A stretch of DNA of 64,000 nt from assembly GCF_003293845.1 (NCBI RefSeq), contig NZ_QLST01000010.1, positions 55,290 through 119,289 on the forward strand. Reading direction: 5' to 3'. The stretch comes from Flavobacterium tibetense. Lineage in GTDB: Bacteria; Bacteroidota; Bacteroidia; Flavobacteriales; Flavobacteriaceae. Under the pieces are notes generated by a model. That model was not told the DNA's origin. It saw only the letters and a list, made by a program, of their open reading frames with translations, and did not search any database. Positions 17,660-25,780 of this stretch are shown piece after piece. The stretch's first letter is position 1, and each line of letters begins with the position of its first letter. The position numbers and the translations under genes were made by a program.

Positions 17660-18391
17660 ATGGAAATAGACAAAAAAAATGTAAATCTGCTTTTATGGAC
17701 CAGCGGATGGGATTCTACATTCCGACTTCTTCAAATCATTTTAATGGAAAAGAAAAGTGTTCAACCCATTTATATAGTTGATAAAAATAGAAAATCTTTA
17801 AAAAACGAATTAGAAGCTATTCAGAAAATTCAAGATAAAATAAAAGATGAATTTCCTGAGGCGATTGATTTGATTCAACCTATTTGGTTTGTTGAAAAGG
17901 AAAATCTGACAGAAAATGATGAAATTGGTTTTGCCTTTCAGCAACTTTCATCAATGAGAAAAATTGGAAGTCAGTACGAATGGCTAGCACAATTTTCTCA
18001 CCATTATGATTTAAAAAACGTTGAAATTAGCGTTGAAAAAAACTTAGATTTAAATTCATTTGGCAATTTTATAAAACAAAATTACTTAGAAGTAAATCCT
18101 TCAGAATGTAGCGACAAAAAACTCTATTACACAATAGACACGGTGTTTAAATATTTTCATTTCCCAGTTATTTATTTATTAAAAACGAAAATGCTTAGTA
18201 TAGCAAAAGAAAACAATTGGTTAAACATTATGAATTTAACTTGGTTTTGCCATAAACCAAAAAACAATTTACCATGTGGCAAATGTAATCCTTGCATGGC
18301 TACCATTGAAAAAGGATTAAGTTATCGTGTTCCGTTAACAAATAGAATTTTAGGTTATATAAAAATCTATAAAAACAAATTAAAGGGGTAA
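17660..18391 (+). CDS. QueC/ExsB-like PP-loop ATPase in the glycan locus
   Basis: A 243-residue protein. The N terminus has LLWTSGWDSTFRLL, a PP-loop (Ser15-Gly-Trp-Asp-Ser19) that activates substrates by adenylation. The C terminus has four cysteines (197, 206, 209, 212) in the spacing Cx8CxxCxxC that matches the zinc site of QueC, 7-cyano-7-deazaguanine synthase. The second Gly of the usual SGGxDS is Trp here. It is not next to queD/queE/queF but sits after a pyruvyl-transferase-like gene, so it may modify a sugar or carboxyl group on a surface glycan instead. It overlaps the convergent ATP-grasp gene by 12 bases. Confidence 0.7.
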   Translation: MEIDKKNVNLLLWTSGWDSTFRLLQIILMEKKSVQPIYIVDKNRKSLKNELEAIQKIQDKIKDEFPEAIDLIQPIWFVEKENLTENDEIGFAFQQLSSMRKIGSQYEWLAQFSHHYDLKNVEISVEKNLDLNSFGNFIKQNYLEVNPSECSDKKLYYTIDTVFKYFHFPVIYLLKTKMLSIAKENNWLNIMNLTWFCHKPKNNLPCGKCNPCMATIEKGLSYRVPLTNRILGYIKIYKNKLKG

Positions 18392-19258
18392 CGTAATTGT
18401 GTCCCCCAATTCTTTATTAAAACATTCTATTTTAAAACGTTTTACACCGGCTGTTGGGAAAAAAGTAAGTTCTCCAAAAATAATTTTATGTTGCAAAGAA
18501 TACAAATCAACTCTAACAAAAATAAAATCAGAAGATAGCTTTTTTACAACCTCTAACATTTCATTAAAATTACTTGGGCGAGAAATGTCAGTTTGTAAAA
18601 AGTCTGATGAAATTACGTCTGGATAAATTTTATTCCAATTTAAATCATAAAAACATTTTTTATCCTTTCCGTTTTCGATTACTTTAACCAATACATATTT
18701 AGGAACACCATGAACGGTATAAAACTTGTAATCAATTAATTGACTAGAATCAAACTCCGAAATATATTCTTCTACCAAAAGTCTTGGCGCTACATTTTTA
18801 TAAATATACTCTCTATTTTCATTGAAGTAATTCGCTTTTAAAAACGAAGCTAACTTATGCTCCAATTTATTTTGATTCACTTTGCTTTTATCATTTACAA
18901 TACAATTATATCCAGAACCATGAGTTCCTTTTATTACGAATTGATTAGGTAAATTTTCAAAATCGATGTCTTCAACAGAGTTATAAATTCCAATGATAGG
19001 ATTTAAATAAGAAGCTCCTATTTTACTTTCAACAAAATGTCTTACTTCGTATTTATCAACTAAATTTCCTAATTGTTCTTTATAATGATATAATTTTAAC
19101 CATTGAATTTTTTCCATAAACTCAACTGGCTGTTCAAGATTTAACGAACGTTTATTATAATAATAATATTTGGTTTTACAGAACAATACATCGTTTTTTG
19201 AAAATCTTTGAAGAAATTTCAAATAAAGTTGGTAGTATTTCTTTTTAAAAAAATTCAA
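18380..19258 (-). CDS. TupA-like ATP-grasp family protein, copy 1
   Basis: A 292-residue protein. It carries KGTHGSGYN at residues 110-118, the family ATP-binding loop, then a YKFYTVHGVPKYV strand and VRVDLYSLQHKIIFGELTFF with acidic residues likely to bind Mg-ATP. The N terminus MNFFKKKYYQLYLKFL and the FMEKIQWLKLYHY segment are shared with the other two copies at 21350-23131. TupA-like ATP-grasp proteins occur in polysaccharide loci and are thought to form amide-type bonds on glycans; the chemistry here is inferred. It overlaps the QueC-like gene tail to tail and ends directly at the GT4 gene on its own strand. Confidence 0.85.
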   Translation of the reverse strand: MNFFKKKYYQLYLKFLQRFSKNDVLFCKTKYYYYNKRSLNLEQPVEFMEKIQWLKLYHYKEQLGNLVDKYEVRHFVESKIGASYLNPIIGIYNSVEDIDFENLPNQFVIKGTHGSGYNCIVNDKSKVNQNKLEHKLASFLKANYFNENREYIYKNVAPRLLVEEYISEFDSSQLIDYKFYTVHGVPKYVLVKVIENGKDKKCFYDLNWNKIYPDVISSDFLQTDISRPSNFNEMLEVVKKLSSDFIFVRVDLYSLQHKIIFGELTFFPTAGVKRFKIECFNKELGDTITLPL

Positions 19259-20371
19259 TTAATTTCGGCTTTTAATTAACACTTCATTCAATTCGTCAAA
19301 CATTTTCTTAGCGATTACTTCTTTTGTGAAATTTTGCTTTAAAAATTCATATCCGTTATCTGTAAATTTCTTCTGCAGTTCGTTATTTTCTAAAAGGAGT
19401 ATCACTTTATCTGCAAAATCAATTGGATTTCCAACTTCAGCCAATAATCCAGTTTCATTATCTTTCACTACTTCAGGAATTCCTCCAGCATTCGCAGCTA
19501 CAATGGGAACTCTGCAAGCATACGATTCTAATAAAACGCCACCCGTAGGCTCATTATTTGAAGTGAATAAAAACAAATCGAATTCAGGTAAAATTTCTGG
19601 GATATCTTTTCTAAAACCAGCAAAAATTATCGCATCTTCTATTCCTAAATCTTTAACTTGTTGTTTTATTTCAGCCTCTAATTTTCCTTCTCCAACCAAA
19701 ATAAATTTAGCTTTCACCTCTCTCCTTACTAATTCTGCAACCGTATTTACCCATGTTTTGTGATCTTTAAATCCAGTAAATGCAGCAATATTTCCAATAA
19801 TTTTATAGTCTTTTGGAATATTAAACTCTTGATGTAAAATTCCGGCACGTTCTGTTTTTTTAAATTTGTGAATATCAGTTACACTACCTACAACACATAA
19901 TTTATCATGATCTTTAACCGCATATTTAAGGACATCAACCACAGGATAAGAAACACAAATAATTTTATTAATGCCTTTGTAATTATATTTCCATTTTCTA
20001 AAAAAATTAGTATCCACTCTTTTAATTAATGTGCGACATAAAACTAAAGGAATGGATAATCCAAAAAACAAGGACGACAAGACTGTTTGAGTATGAGATT
20101 GGCTATTATGAATAAAAATAATGTTTGCCTTTTTATCATCAGCAATTTTTTTAATTTCTTTAGCTAATTTGAAATCATATTCCGAACGAAACTCAATAGG
20201 TATTACCTGCATATTTCTTTCTGAAGCAACTTTAAATATCTCCGAATTCTTCGGACATACAATCCATTGATCATCCACTAAACCAAAGTCTCTAAAAGCT
20301 TCATAAAGATATATAATTTTTTGCTCGTGCCCCCTCCATACATTGGAAGCGGTAATTTGTATTAATCTCAT
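19259..20371 (-). CDS. Glycosyltransferase family 4
   Basis: A 370-residue GT-B enzyme. The N terminus MRLIQITASNVWRGHEQKI has the family GG-like loop replaced by WRGHEQ. Later motifs are GNIAAFTGFKDHKTWV, FILVGEGKLEAEI, IIFAGFRKDIPEIL and FTSNNEPTGGVLLESYACRVPIVAANAGG, with the catalytic E-x7-E in the E-P-T-G-G-V-L-L-E stretch. The ATG at 20371 is chosen over an upstream TTG. No base separates its stop from the start codon of the ATP-grasp gene downstream, so they form one transcript. The upstream intergenic DNA is extremely A/T-rich. Confidence 0.92.
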   Translation of the reverse strand: MRLIQITASNVWRGHEQKIIYLYEAFRDFGLVDDQWIVCPKNSEIFKVASERNMQVIPIEFRSEYDFKLAKEIKKIADDKKANIIFIHNSQSHTQTVLSSLFFGLSIPLVLCRTLIKRVDTNFFRKWKYNYKGINKIICVSYPVVDVLKYAVKDHDKLCVVGSVTDIHKFKKTERAGILHQEFNIPKDYKIIGNIAAFTGFKDHKTWVNTVAELVRREVKAKFILVGEGKLEAEIKQQVKDLGIEDAIIFAGFRKDIPEILPEFDLFLFTSNNEPTGGVLLESYACRVPIVAANAGGIPEVVKDNETGLLAEVGNPIDFADKVILLLENNELQKKFTDNGYEFLKQNFTKEVIAKKMFDELNEVLIKSRN

Positions 20372-20616
20372 TATTGGAAAATTTCGCAACAAATGTATAT
20401 TATTCCATAAACATAAATAAAATTCATAAAAAATATTTATATTATAATTTCATTTTTTAAAATAGTTAACCTGATTAAAAGTCCCAATTTACTCTAAATT
20501 TAATTGATATTCTAATCAAAAAAAGTATTTAATAGAAATATAAACTAAAATGAAAAAAAGTACATTTACAAAAAAAACAAATAGAATTAAGAATATTATA
20601 ATCAAAAAAATATCTA

Positions 20617-21345
20617 ATGAATGATTACAGAGTAATATTTCAAGAGAGAGCCAAGGACTATCATTTTGCTATGCAACAATTTCCTAATGCAAGATCTAAT
20701 GAATTTAACCAATTGATTATGTCCACAGATTTTTCTACTGTTCATACTATCTTAGATGTTCCAGCAGGAGGAGGTTATTTGAAAAAATTTGTACCAAATA
20801 ATGTAAATGTTATTTCAACAGATTTTTCTGAAGGATTTTCAAATGAAAACATTAAACTTGTTTCACCAGAAAAATTGCCATTTGAATCAAATACTTTTGA
20901 TGCTGTTTTTTCTCTTAGCGGTATGCATCATTTAAAAAATGTACCTCTTTTTATAGAAGAATGTTTAAGAGTAGTAAAAAGTAATCGAGATTTTATTTTT
21001 GCAGATGTTAAGAAAGGGTCTTCAGTTGATGTATTTTTAAATCAATTTGTAAATGAATACAATTCTCTAGGTCATAAAGGCAATTTCTTTTATGAAGCTT
21101 ATTTTAAAAATCACCCAAACATCCAAAAAAATATTGTAGAATGTATATACAATGAATACCCATTTGTTTTTAACACCAAAGAAGAAATGATTTTATTTTT
21201 TAAACTATTTTTTGGATTAGACAAAGCCAATGACATTGTTATCTTTGATGGTATTCATGATATTTTAGGCTTAGAATACACTAAAACAGGAATTGAAGTG
21301 AATTGGGGACTTATCAGATATAGAATTATAAAAAATAATGTTTAA
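20617..21345 (+). CDS. SAM-dependent methyltransferase
   Basis: A 242-residue class I methyltransferase of the Methyltransf_11 type. Motif I is ILDVPAGGGYLKKF with a GxGG-type glycine loop, followed by ISTDFSEGF for the acidic SAM-binding residue, LPFESNTFDAVFSLSGMHHL, and LRVVKSNRDFIFADV. In this locus it could methylate a sugar or another glycan group. It is flanked by minus-strand genes on both sides and ends 4 bases from the stop of the ATP-grasp copy 2. A 24-codon basic reading frame (20550-20624) overlaps its start; see findings. Confidence 0.85.
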   Translation: MNDYRVIFQERAKDYHFAMQQFPNARSNEFNQLIMSTDFSTVHTILDVPAGGGYLKKFVPNNVNVISTDFSEGFSNENIKLVSPEKLPFESNTFDAVFSLSGMHHLKNVPLFIEECLRVVKSNRDFIFADVKKGSSVDVFLNQFVNEYNSLGHKGNFFYEAYFKNHPNIQKNIVECIYNEYPFVFNTKEEMILFFKLFFGLDKANDIVIFDGIHDILGLEYTKTGIEVNWGLIRYRIIKNNV

Positions 21346-21349
21346 AATA

Positions 21350-22231
21350 TCATAAATTAGGCAATTGAATAAGTTTAGCGTATTCTGTATTAAATCTTTC
21401 TATTTTGCTTTTTATTAATCCTGCACTTGAGAAAAAAGTAAGCTCTCCAAAAGTAATTTTATTGCCTACCGAATATAAATCTACGCGCATAAAAATAAAA
21501 CCTTCTGATAATTTTGTAGCCACTTCTAGGATCTTTTCTAAATTATTAGGCTTCATGAAGTTAGATTTTGTAAAAATAGGACTCTCTTTTTGTGGTAAAA
21601 TTTTATTCCATTCTAAATCATAAAAACATTTTTGAATACTATTTGATTCTTTTTTTTCAGCGAATATGTATTTAGGCTCTCCATGATAGCAAAAAATTTT
21701 GTATTCTACCACAGGGTTATCATCAATTTTAGATATGTATTTTTCAGTAACAATGCGTGGCTTTACATTTTTATAAATTGCCTCTTGGAACTTATTGTAA
21801 TAATTTTGAGATAAAAAATGATTCAATTTTCTCTTTGTTTGTTTGATATTTAATTTGCTTTTATCTTCAACAATAATGTTATACCCAGAACCATGAGTTC
21901 CTTTTAATACAAATTGATTAGGTAAGGTCTCAAAATTTATTTGAGATACTGAATCATAAACCCCATAAAGCTCATTTAGATATTCTTTCCCAATTTTTTT
22001 TTCTACATAATTTCGCACTTCGTACTTATCTACAAAGTCACCATAGTTTTCTTTATAATAATTCAGTTTAAGCCAAAGTAATTTTTCTGTAAGCTCTTTT
22101 GGATTTTTCAGATTGGGTCTATGATTGTTCTTTATTAGATATTGTAAAATTGTAATTTTCTCATCATTACCTTCTCTTAGTCTTAGTAACTTAATTAATA
22201 ATTTATAATATTTTCTTTTTAAAAAATTCAT
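21350..22231 (-). CDS. TupA-like ATP-grasp family protein, copy 2
   Basis: A 293-residue paralogue of the copies at 18380 and 22250. It has KGTHGSGYNIIVEDKS, VEYKIFCYHGEPKYIF, KCFYDLEWNKILP and FMRVDLYSVGNKITFGELTFF, the same order of blocks as the others. It is more similar to copy 3 (both have LNELYGVYDSV/LNEFFGVYDSV and the same N-terminal FLKRKYYK/FFKRKYYK). Gene order and similarity point to a tandem duplication. Copy 3 lies upstream with 18 bases between the genes, so they share a transcript. Confidence 0.86.
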   Translation of the reverse strand: MNFLKRKYYKLLIKLLRLREGNDEKITILQYLIKNNHRPNLKNPKELTEKLLWLKLNYYKENYGDFVDKYEVRNYVEKKIGKEYLNELYGVYDSVSQINFETLPNQFVLKGTHGSGYNIIVEDKSKLNIKQTKRKLNHFLSQNYYNKFQEAIYKNVKPRIVTEKYISKIDDNPVVEYKIFCYHGEPKYIFAEKKESNSIQKCFYDLEWNKILPQKESPIFTKSNFMKPNNLEKILEVATKLSEGFIFMRVDLYSVGNKITFGELTFFSSAGLIKSKIERFNTEYAKLIQLPNL

Positions 22232-22249
22232 ATCGTTTGTTACTTAAAT

Positions 22250-23131
22250 TTAATTATTGGGCAAATGTATCAAATCTCCAAATTCTTTATTAAATCTTTC
22301 GACTGAACTTCTTACAAGTCCACCATTTGAAAAAAAAGTAAGCTCACCAAAAACAACTTTATTTCCTATAGAATACAAATCTACACGCAAAAAAATAAAC
22401 CCCTCTGATAATTTTTCTGCAACTCTCAACATTACATCAAAATTCTCAGGTTTTTTAAAGTTGGCCTTATAAAAAGATGAAATGTATTGCTCTGGAAGAA
22501 CTTGGTTCCAATCCAAATCATAAAAACATTTTCTCAAATCTTTTGATTTATTCTTTTGTACAAAAACATATTTTGGTTTTCCATGAAAACAATGAAACTT
22601 ATAATCAATTAGTGAATCATTATCTATTTCAGAAATGTATTTTTCAACTAAAATTCTTGGTTTAACATCCTTATAAATTATTTCACGAAATTTGTAATAG
22701 TAATTGCTATTCAAAAATTGACTCAATCTCCTTTTAGTCTTGTTTATATTAAGTTCATTTTTATTTTTGACAATAATATTATATCCCGAACCATGAGTTC
22801 CTTTTAACACAAATTGATTAGGTAAACCATTAAAATCAATACTATCTACCGAATCATAAACTCCAAAAAATTCATTTAAATATTCTTTACCTATTTTATT
22901 TTCAACATAACTTCTAACCTCATATTTATCAACAAATTTCCCATAACTTTCTTTATAGTAATAAAGTTTAAGCCATAAAATTTTCTCCATAAATTCTTTT
23001 GGATTTTTTAAATCTGGTTTTATACCATTTTTTAATAAATAATGATATATAGAAATTTGTTTATCACTTGCTCCAAAAAACTTCAGCAAGCCTATGTATG
23101 ATTTATAGTATTTTCTCTTGAAAAAATTCAT
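22250..23131 (-). CDS. TupA-like ATP-grasp family protein, copy 3
   Basis: A 293-residue member of the tandem pair. Motifs are KGTHGSGYNIIVKNKNE, IDYKFHCFHGKPKYVF, KCFYDLDWNQVLP and LRVDLYSIGNKVVFGELTFF. It is the first gene of the minus-strand run, and 147 bases of AT-rich DNA separate it from the divergent tsaC gene, where the glycan locus ends. All catalytic-looking residues are kept in each of the three copies, so none appears degenerate; they probably differ in acceptor. Confidence 0.86.
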   Translation of the reverse strand: MNFFKRKYYKSYIGLLKFFGASDKQISIYHYLLKNGIKPDLKNPKEFMEKILWLKLYYYKESYGKFVDKYEVRSYVENKIGKEYLNEFFGVYDSVDSIDFNGLPNQFVLKGTHGSGYNIIVKNKNELNINKTKRRLSQFLNSNYYYKFREIIYKDVKPRILVEKYISEIDNDSLIDYKFHCFHGKPKYVFVQKNKSKDLRKCFYDLDWNQVLPEQYISSFYKANFKKPENFDVMLRVAEKLSEGFIFLRVDLYSIGNKVVFGELTFFSNGGLVRSSVERFNKEFGDLIHLPNN

Positions 23132-23278
23132 CTTTTTTAATTCTAAAAGTAGTTAAAGGAATTTATAATAATTTAAATCAGCAAGAGCTTGAACAAATGT
23201 ATAATATTTTAGATAATCTCATTAAAAAAGTAATGATTTGAATAAGTTTAAATAAATTTGCATTCAATAAGCTAAATT

Positions 23279-23845
23279 ATGGACATCAATACCGAAATAC
23301 ACAACGCATACGAAGTCATAAAAAATGGCGGAATCATTCTTTACCCTACCGATACTGTTTGGGGAATTGGCTGTGATGCAACCAATGAAGAAGCAGTAAA
23401 AAAAATCTATGCTTTAAAAAAACGAGAAGAATCGAAAAGTATGATTGTTTTAGTTAACGGCGAACGTATGATGCATCAAGTGTTTAATGAAATTCCAGAA
23501 GTGGCTTGGCAAATCTTAGATTTTGCCGAAAACCCAACTACTTTAATACTTGATAAACCAAAAAATGTAGCCAAAAACCTTATTGCAGAAGATAATTCTT
23601 TGGCTGTTAGAATGGTAAATGAACCTTTTTGCTTTAAATTAATGGAACGCATGAAAAAACCATTAGTTTCTACTTCTGCTAATATTTCAGGAATGTTTAC
23701 ACCAAAATCTTTCAAAGAAATTAGTCCAGAAATTATAAAAGGTGTAGACTATGTAGTAAATTTGCACCACGAAAAAATTTGCGACAAACCTTCAACCATT
23801 ATCAAATTAACACTAGATAGCCAAGTTAAAGTAATTCGTAAATAA
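23279..23845 (+). CDS. tsaC: L-threonylcarbamoyladenylate synthase (Sua5/YrdC family)
   Basis: Makes threonylcarbamoyl-AMP for the t6A37 modification of tRNAs that read ANN codons. The 188-residue protein is the short YrdC-only form. Motifs: ILYPTDTVWGIGCDATNEEA at the N terminus, KKREESKSMIVLV, TLILDKP and the P-L-V-S-T-S-A-N-I-S-G segment that binds the nucleotide. The ATG lies 19 bases after a TAAATTTG that resembles a -7 element but lacks a well-spaced -33 partner. It is followed by the left inverted repeat of the GxxExxY unit 8 bases after its stop. Confidence 0.92.
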   Translation: MDINTEIHNAYEVIKNGGIILYPTDTVWGIGCDATNEEAVKKIYALKKREESKSMIVLVNGERMMHQVFNEIPEVAWQILDFAENPTTLILDKPKNVAKNLIAEDNSLAVRMVNEPFCFKLMERMKKPLVSTSANISGMFTPKSFKEISPEIIKGVDYVVNLHHEKICDKPSTIIKLTLDSQVKVIRK

Positions 23846-23852
23846 TAAAAAC

Positions 23853-23872
23853 ATACCGCAGATTCGCAGATT
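23853..23872. repeat. Left 20-bp inverted repeat of the GxxExxY unit
   Basis: Contains CGCAGATT twice in tandem. It begins 8 bases after the tsaC stop codon and ends 11 bases before the GxxExxY start. Confidence 0.85.
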
Positions 23873-23883
23873 AATATAGCATT

Positions 23884-24267
23884 ATGGATCATTTTTTATA
23901 TAAAGATAAAACATACCAAATTATTGGAGTTCTATTTGAAGTCCATAAAAATTTAGGGAAAGGATTTTCTGAAATTGTATATAAAGACGCTATTGAATTT
24001 GAATTACAACAAGCAAACATTCCATACGAAAGAGAAAAAGAATATGTAGTAAACTATAAAAACACCATATTGAAACATAAGTTTTATGCTGATTTTGTAG
24101 TTTTTAACGAAATTATATTAGAAATAAAAACTGTTGATTGTTTTAACAACGCTCATTACAATCAATGTTTAAATTATTTGAAAGTTTCAGGAAATGAATT
24201 AGCTCTTTTAGTTAATTTTAATTCTGTATCGCTTGAACACAAAAGAGTTGCACTTTCAAAAAAATAA
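23884..24267 (+). CDS. GxxExxY family protein
   Basis: A 127-residue soluble protein. The naming motif is intact as GFSEIVY at residues 27-33 after [13 protein letters not shown]. Downstream, [18 protein letters not shown] (about residues 68-84) gives Asp70, Glu80-x-Lys82, the pattern of a PD-(D/E)xK nuclease core, although the family's activity is not established as far as I know. It lies inside a pair of perfect inverted repeats, 11 bases from the left arm and 1 base from the right arm. This suggests that gene and repeats move together. Confidence 0.85.
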   Translation: MDHFLYKDKTYQIIGVLFEVHKNLGKGFSEIVYKDAIEFELQQANIPYEREKEYVVNYKNTILKHKFYADFVVFNEIILEIKTVDCFNNAHYNQCLNYLKVSGNELALLVNFNSVSLEHKRVALSKK

Positions 24268-24268
24268 A

Positions 24269-24288
24269 AATCTGCGAATCTGCGGTAT
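24269..24288. repeat. Right 20-bp inverted repeat of the GxxExxY unit
   Basis: Exact reverse complement of the left arm. It ends only 4 bases before the ATG of the CCA-adding enzyme, so it forms that gene's immediate leader and could affect its ribosome loading. Confidence 0.85.
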
Positions 24289-24292
24289 CATC

Positions 24293-25708
24293 ATGAATTA
24301 CAAACAACATTTAGAACATAACATCTTCAAAATTATCTCACAAGCAACTCAAGAACTCAACTTGGAATGCTACGTAATTGGTGGTTTTGTACGCGATACT
24401 TTATTAAATCGAGATCATAAAAAAGACATCGATATTGTTGCTGTAGGTAGCGGAATCGAACTGGCTTTAAAGGTTTCTGAATTGATTCCTTTCCATCCAA
24501 AAGTACAAGTTTTCAAAAACTATGGAACCGCAATGTTGCGTTATGATGATATTGATGTGGAGTTCGTTGGAGCTCGAAAAGAATCCTACACACACGATAG
24601 CCGTAATCCAATAGTTGAAAACGGAACGCTAAAAGACGATCAAGAGCGAAGAGATTTCACTATAAACGCCTTAGCTTTTTCATTAAATTCTGAAAACTTT
24701 GGTGATTTAGTCGATCCGTTCAATGGTGTAGAAGATTTGAAAAATAAAATCATCAAAACACCTTTGAATCCTGATATTACCTATTCGGATGACCCATTAC
24801 GCATGATGAGAGCCATTCGTTTTGCAACCCAATTGAATTTCGAAATTGAATCGGAATCATTAGAAGCAATTTCAAGAAATAACGAGAGAATAAAAATCAT
24901 TTCAGGCGAACGCATTGTAGATGAACTGCATAAAATTTTAGCTTCCAACAAACCTTCCATCGGATTTTTACATTTATACCAAACGGGTTTATTAGAGATC
25001 ATTTTACCCGAATTAACTGCTCTGAACAATGTGGAAGAAGTCGAAGGTCACACCCATAAAAATAACTTTTACCATACATTAGAAGTAGTCGATAATATTT
25101 GTCCAAACACGGATGATGTTTGGTTGCGTTGGGCTGCCTTATTGCACGACATTGGTAAAGCACCAACCAAAAGATTCAATAAAAAACAAGGTTGGACTTT
25201 CCACGGACATGAATTTTTGGGTGGAAAAATGGTCAAAAAAATATTTGAACGTTTGCATATGCCATTGAATCACAAAATGAAATTTGTGCAGAAAATGGTA
25301 ATGATGAGTTCGCGACCTATTGTAATTTCAGAAGAAATCGTAACGGATAGTGCTGTTCGTCGTTTGGTTTTTGATGCTGGGGAAGATATTGATAGTTTAA
25401 TGACTTTGTGCAAAGCGGACATTACCACTAAAAATCCTAAGAAATTTCAGAAATACCACAAGAACTTCGACATTGTAAAACAGAAAATTGTGGAAGTAGA
25501 AGAAAAAGATCGCGTTCGAGTGTTTCAACCGCCAATTACGGGGGAAGAAATCATGGAATTGTTTGATTTAAAGCCTTGTAGAGAAGTTGGTGTTTTGAAA
25601 GAAGCTGTAAAAGAAGCCATTTTAGAAGGCGAAATTCCAAACGAATACGAAGCAGCAAAAGCTTTTGTTTTCATGAAAGCAGAGAAAATGGGATTAAAAA
25701 AAGCATAA
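24293..25708 (+). CDS. CCA-adding tRNA nucleotidyltransferase with HD domain
   Basis: Adds or repairs the 3' CCA of tRNA. The 471-residue protein has the class II polymerase-beta head: [26 protein letters not shown] near residue 24, with the GG loop and DxD metal site. [11 protein letters not shown] and [15 protein letters not shown] follow, and then an HD domain with [14 protein letters not shown] and [12 protein letters not shown]. The start at 24293 is chosen because the longer frame would begin inside the GxxExxY gene and cross the right inverted repeat. The leader is therefore made of repeat DNA, which may have replaced the original promoter region. Confidence 0.93.
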   Translation: MNYKQHLEHNIFKIISQATQELNLECYVIGGFVRDTLLNRDHKKDIDIVAVGSGIELALKVSELIPFHPKVQVFKNYGTAMLRYDDIDVEFVGARKESYTHDSRNPIVENGTLKDDQERRDFTINALAFSLNSENFGDLVDPFNGVEDLKNKIIKTPLNPDITYSDDPLRMMRAIRFATQLNFEIESESLEAISRNNERIKIISGERIVDELHKILASNKPSIGFLHLYQTGLLEIILPELTALNNVEEVEGHTHKNNFYHTLEVVDNICPNTDDVWLRWAALLHDIGKAPTKRFNKKQGWTFHGHEFLGGKMVKKIFERLHMPLNHKMKFVQKMVMMSSRPIVISEEIVTDSAVRRLVFDAGEDIDSLMTLCKADITTKNPKKFQKYHKNFDIVKQKIVEVEEKDRVRVFQPPITGEEIMELFDLKPCREVGVLKEAVKEAILEGEIPNEYEAAKAFVFMKAEKMGLKKA

Positions 25709-25780
25709 TTTTATAATTTGTTAAGGCACTTTTCAGGCAATCATTAGCTAAATTTGAAGTGCTTTTTGAATATCGAGAAA

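Larger units (their letters stand above)
23853..24288. mobile_element. 436-bp unit bounded by perfect 20-bp inverted repeats, containing a GxxExxY gene
   Basis: ATACCGCAGATTCGCAGATT at 23853-23872 is the exact reverse complement of 24269-24288. Each arm contains two tandem copies of CGCAGATT plus ATAC. The unit holds only the GxxExxY gene and no transposase, and sits between tsaC and the CCA-adding enzyme gene. No target-site duplication is evident in the flanking bases. It looks like a small non-autonomous insertion or cassette. Confidence 0.6.

Noticed and set aside
23253..23260. TAAATTTG as the tsaC promoter -7 element
   Set aside because: The only TTTG upstream is 12 bases away, too close for a Bacteroidota -33 element.
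24233..24292. Longer N terminus for the CCA-adding enzyme
   Set aside because: The extra 20 residues lie inside the GxxExxY gene and the right inverted repeat and match nothing in the family.
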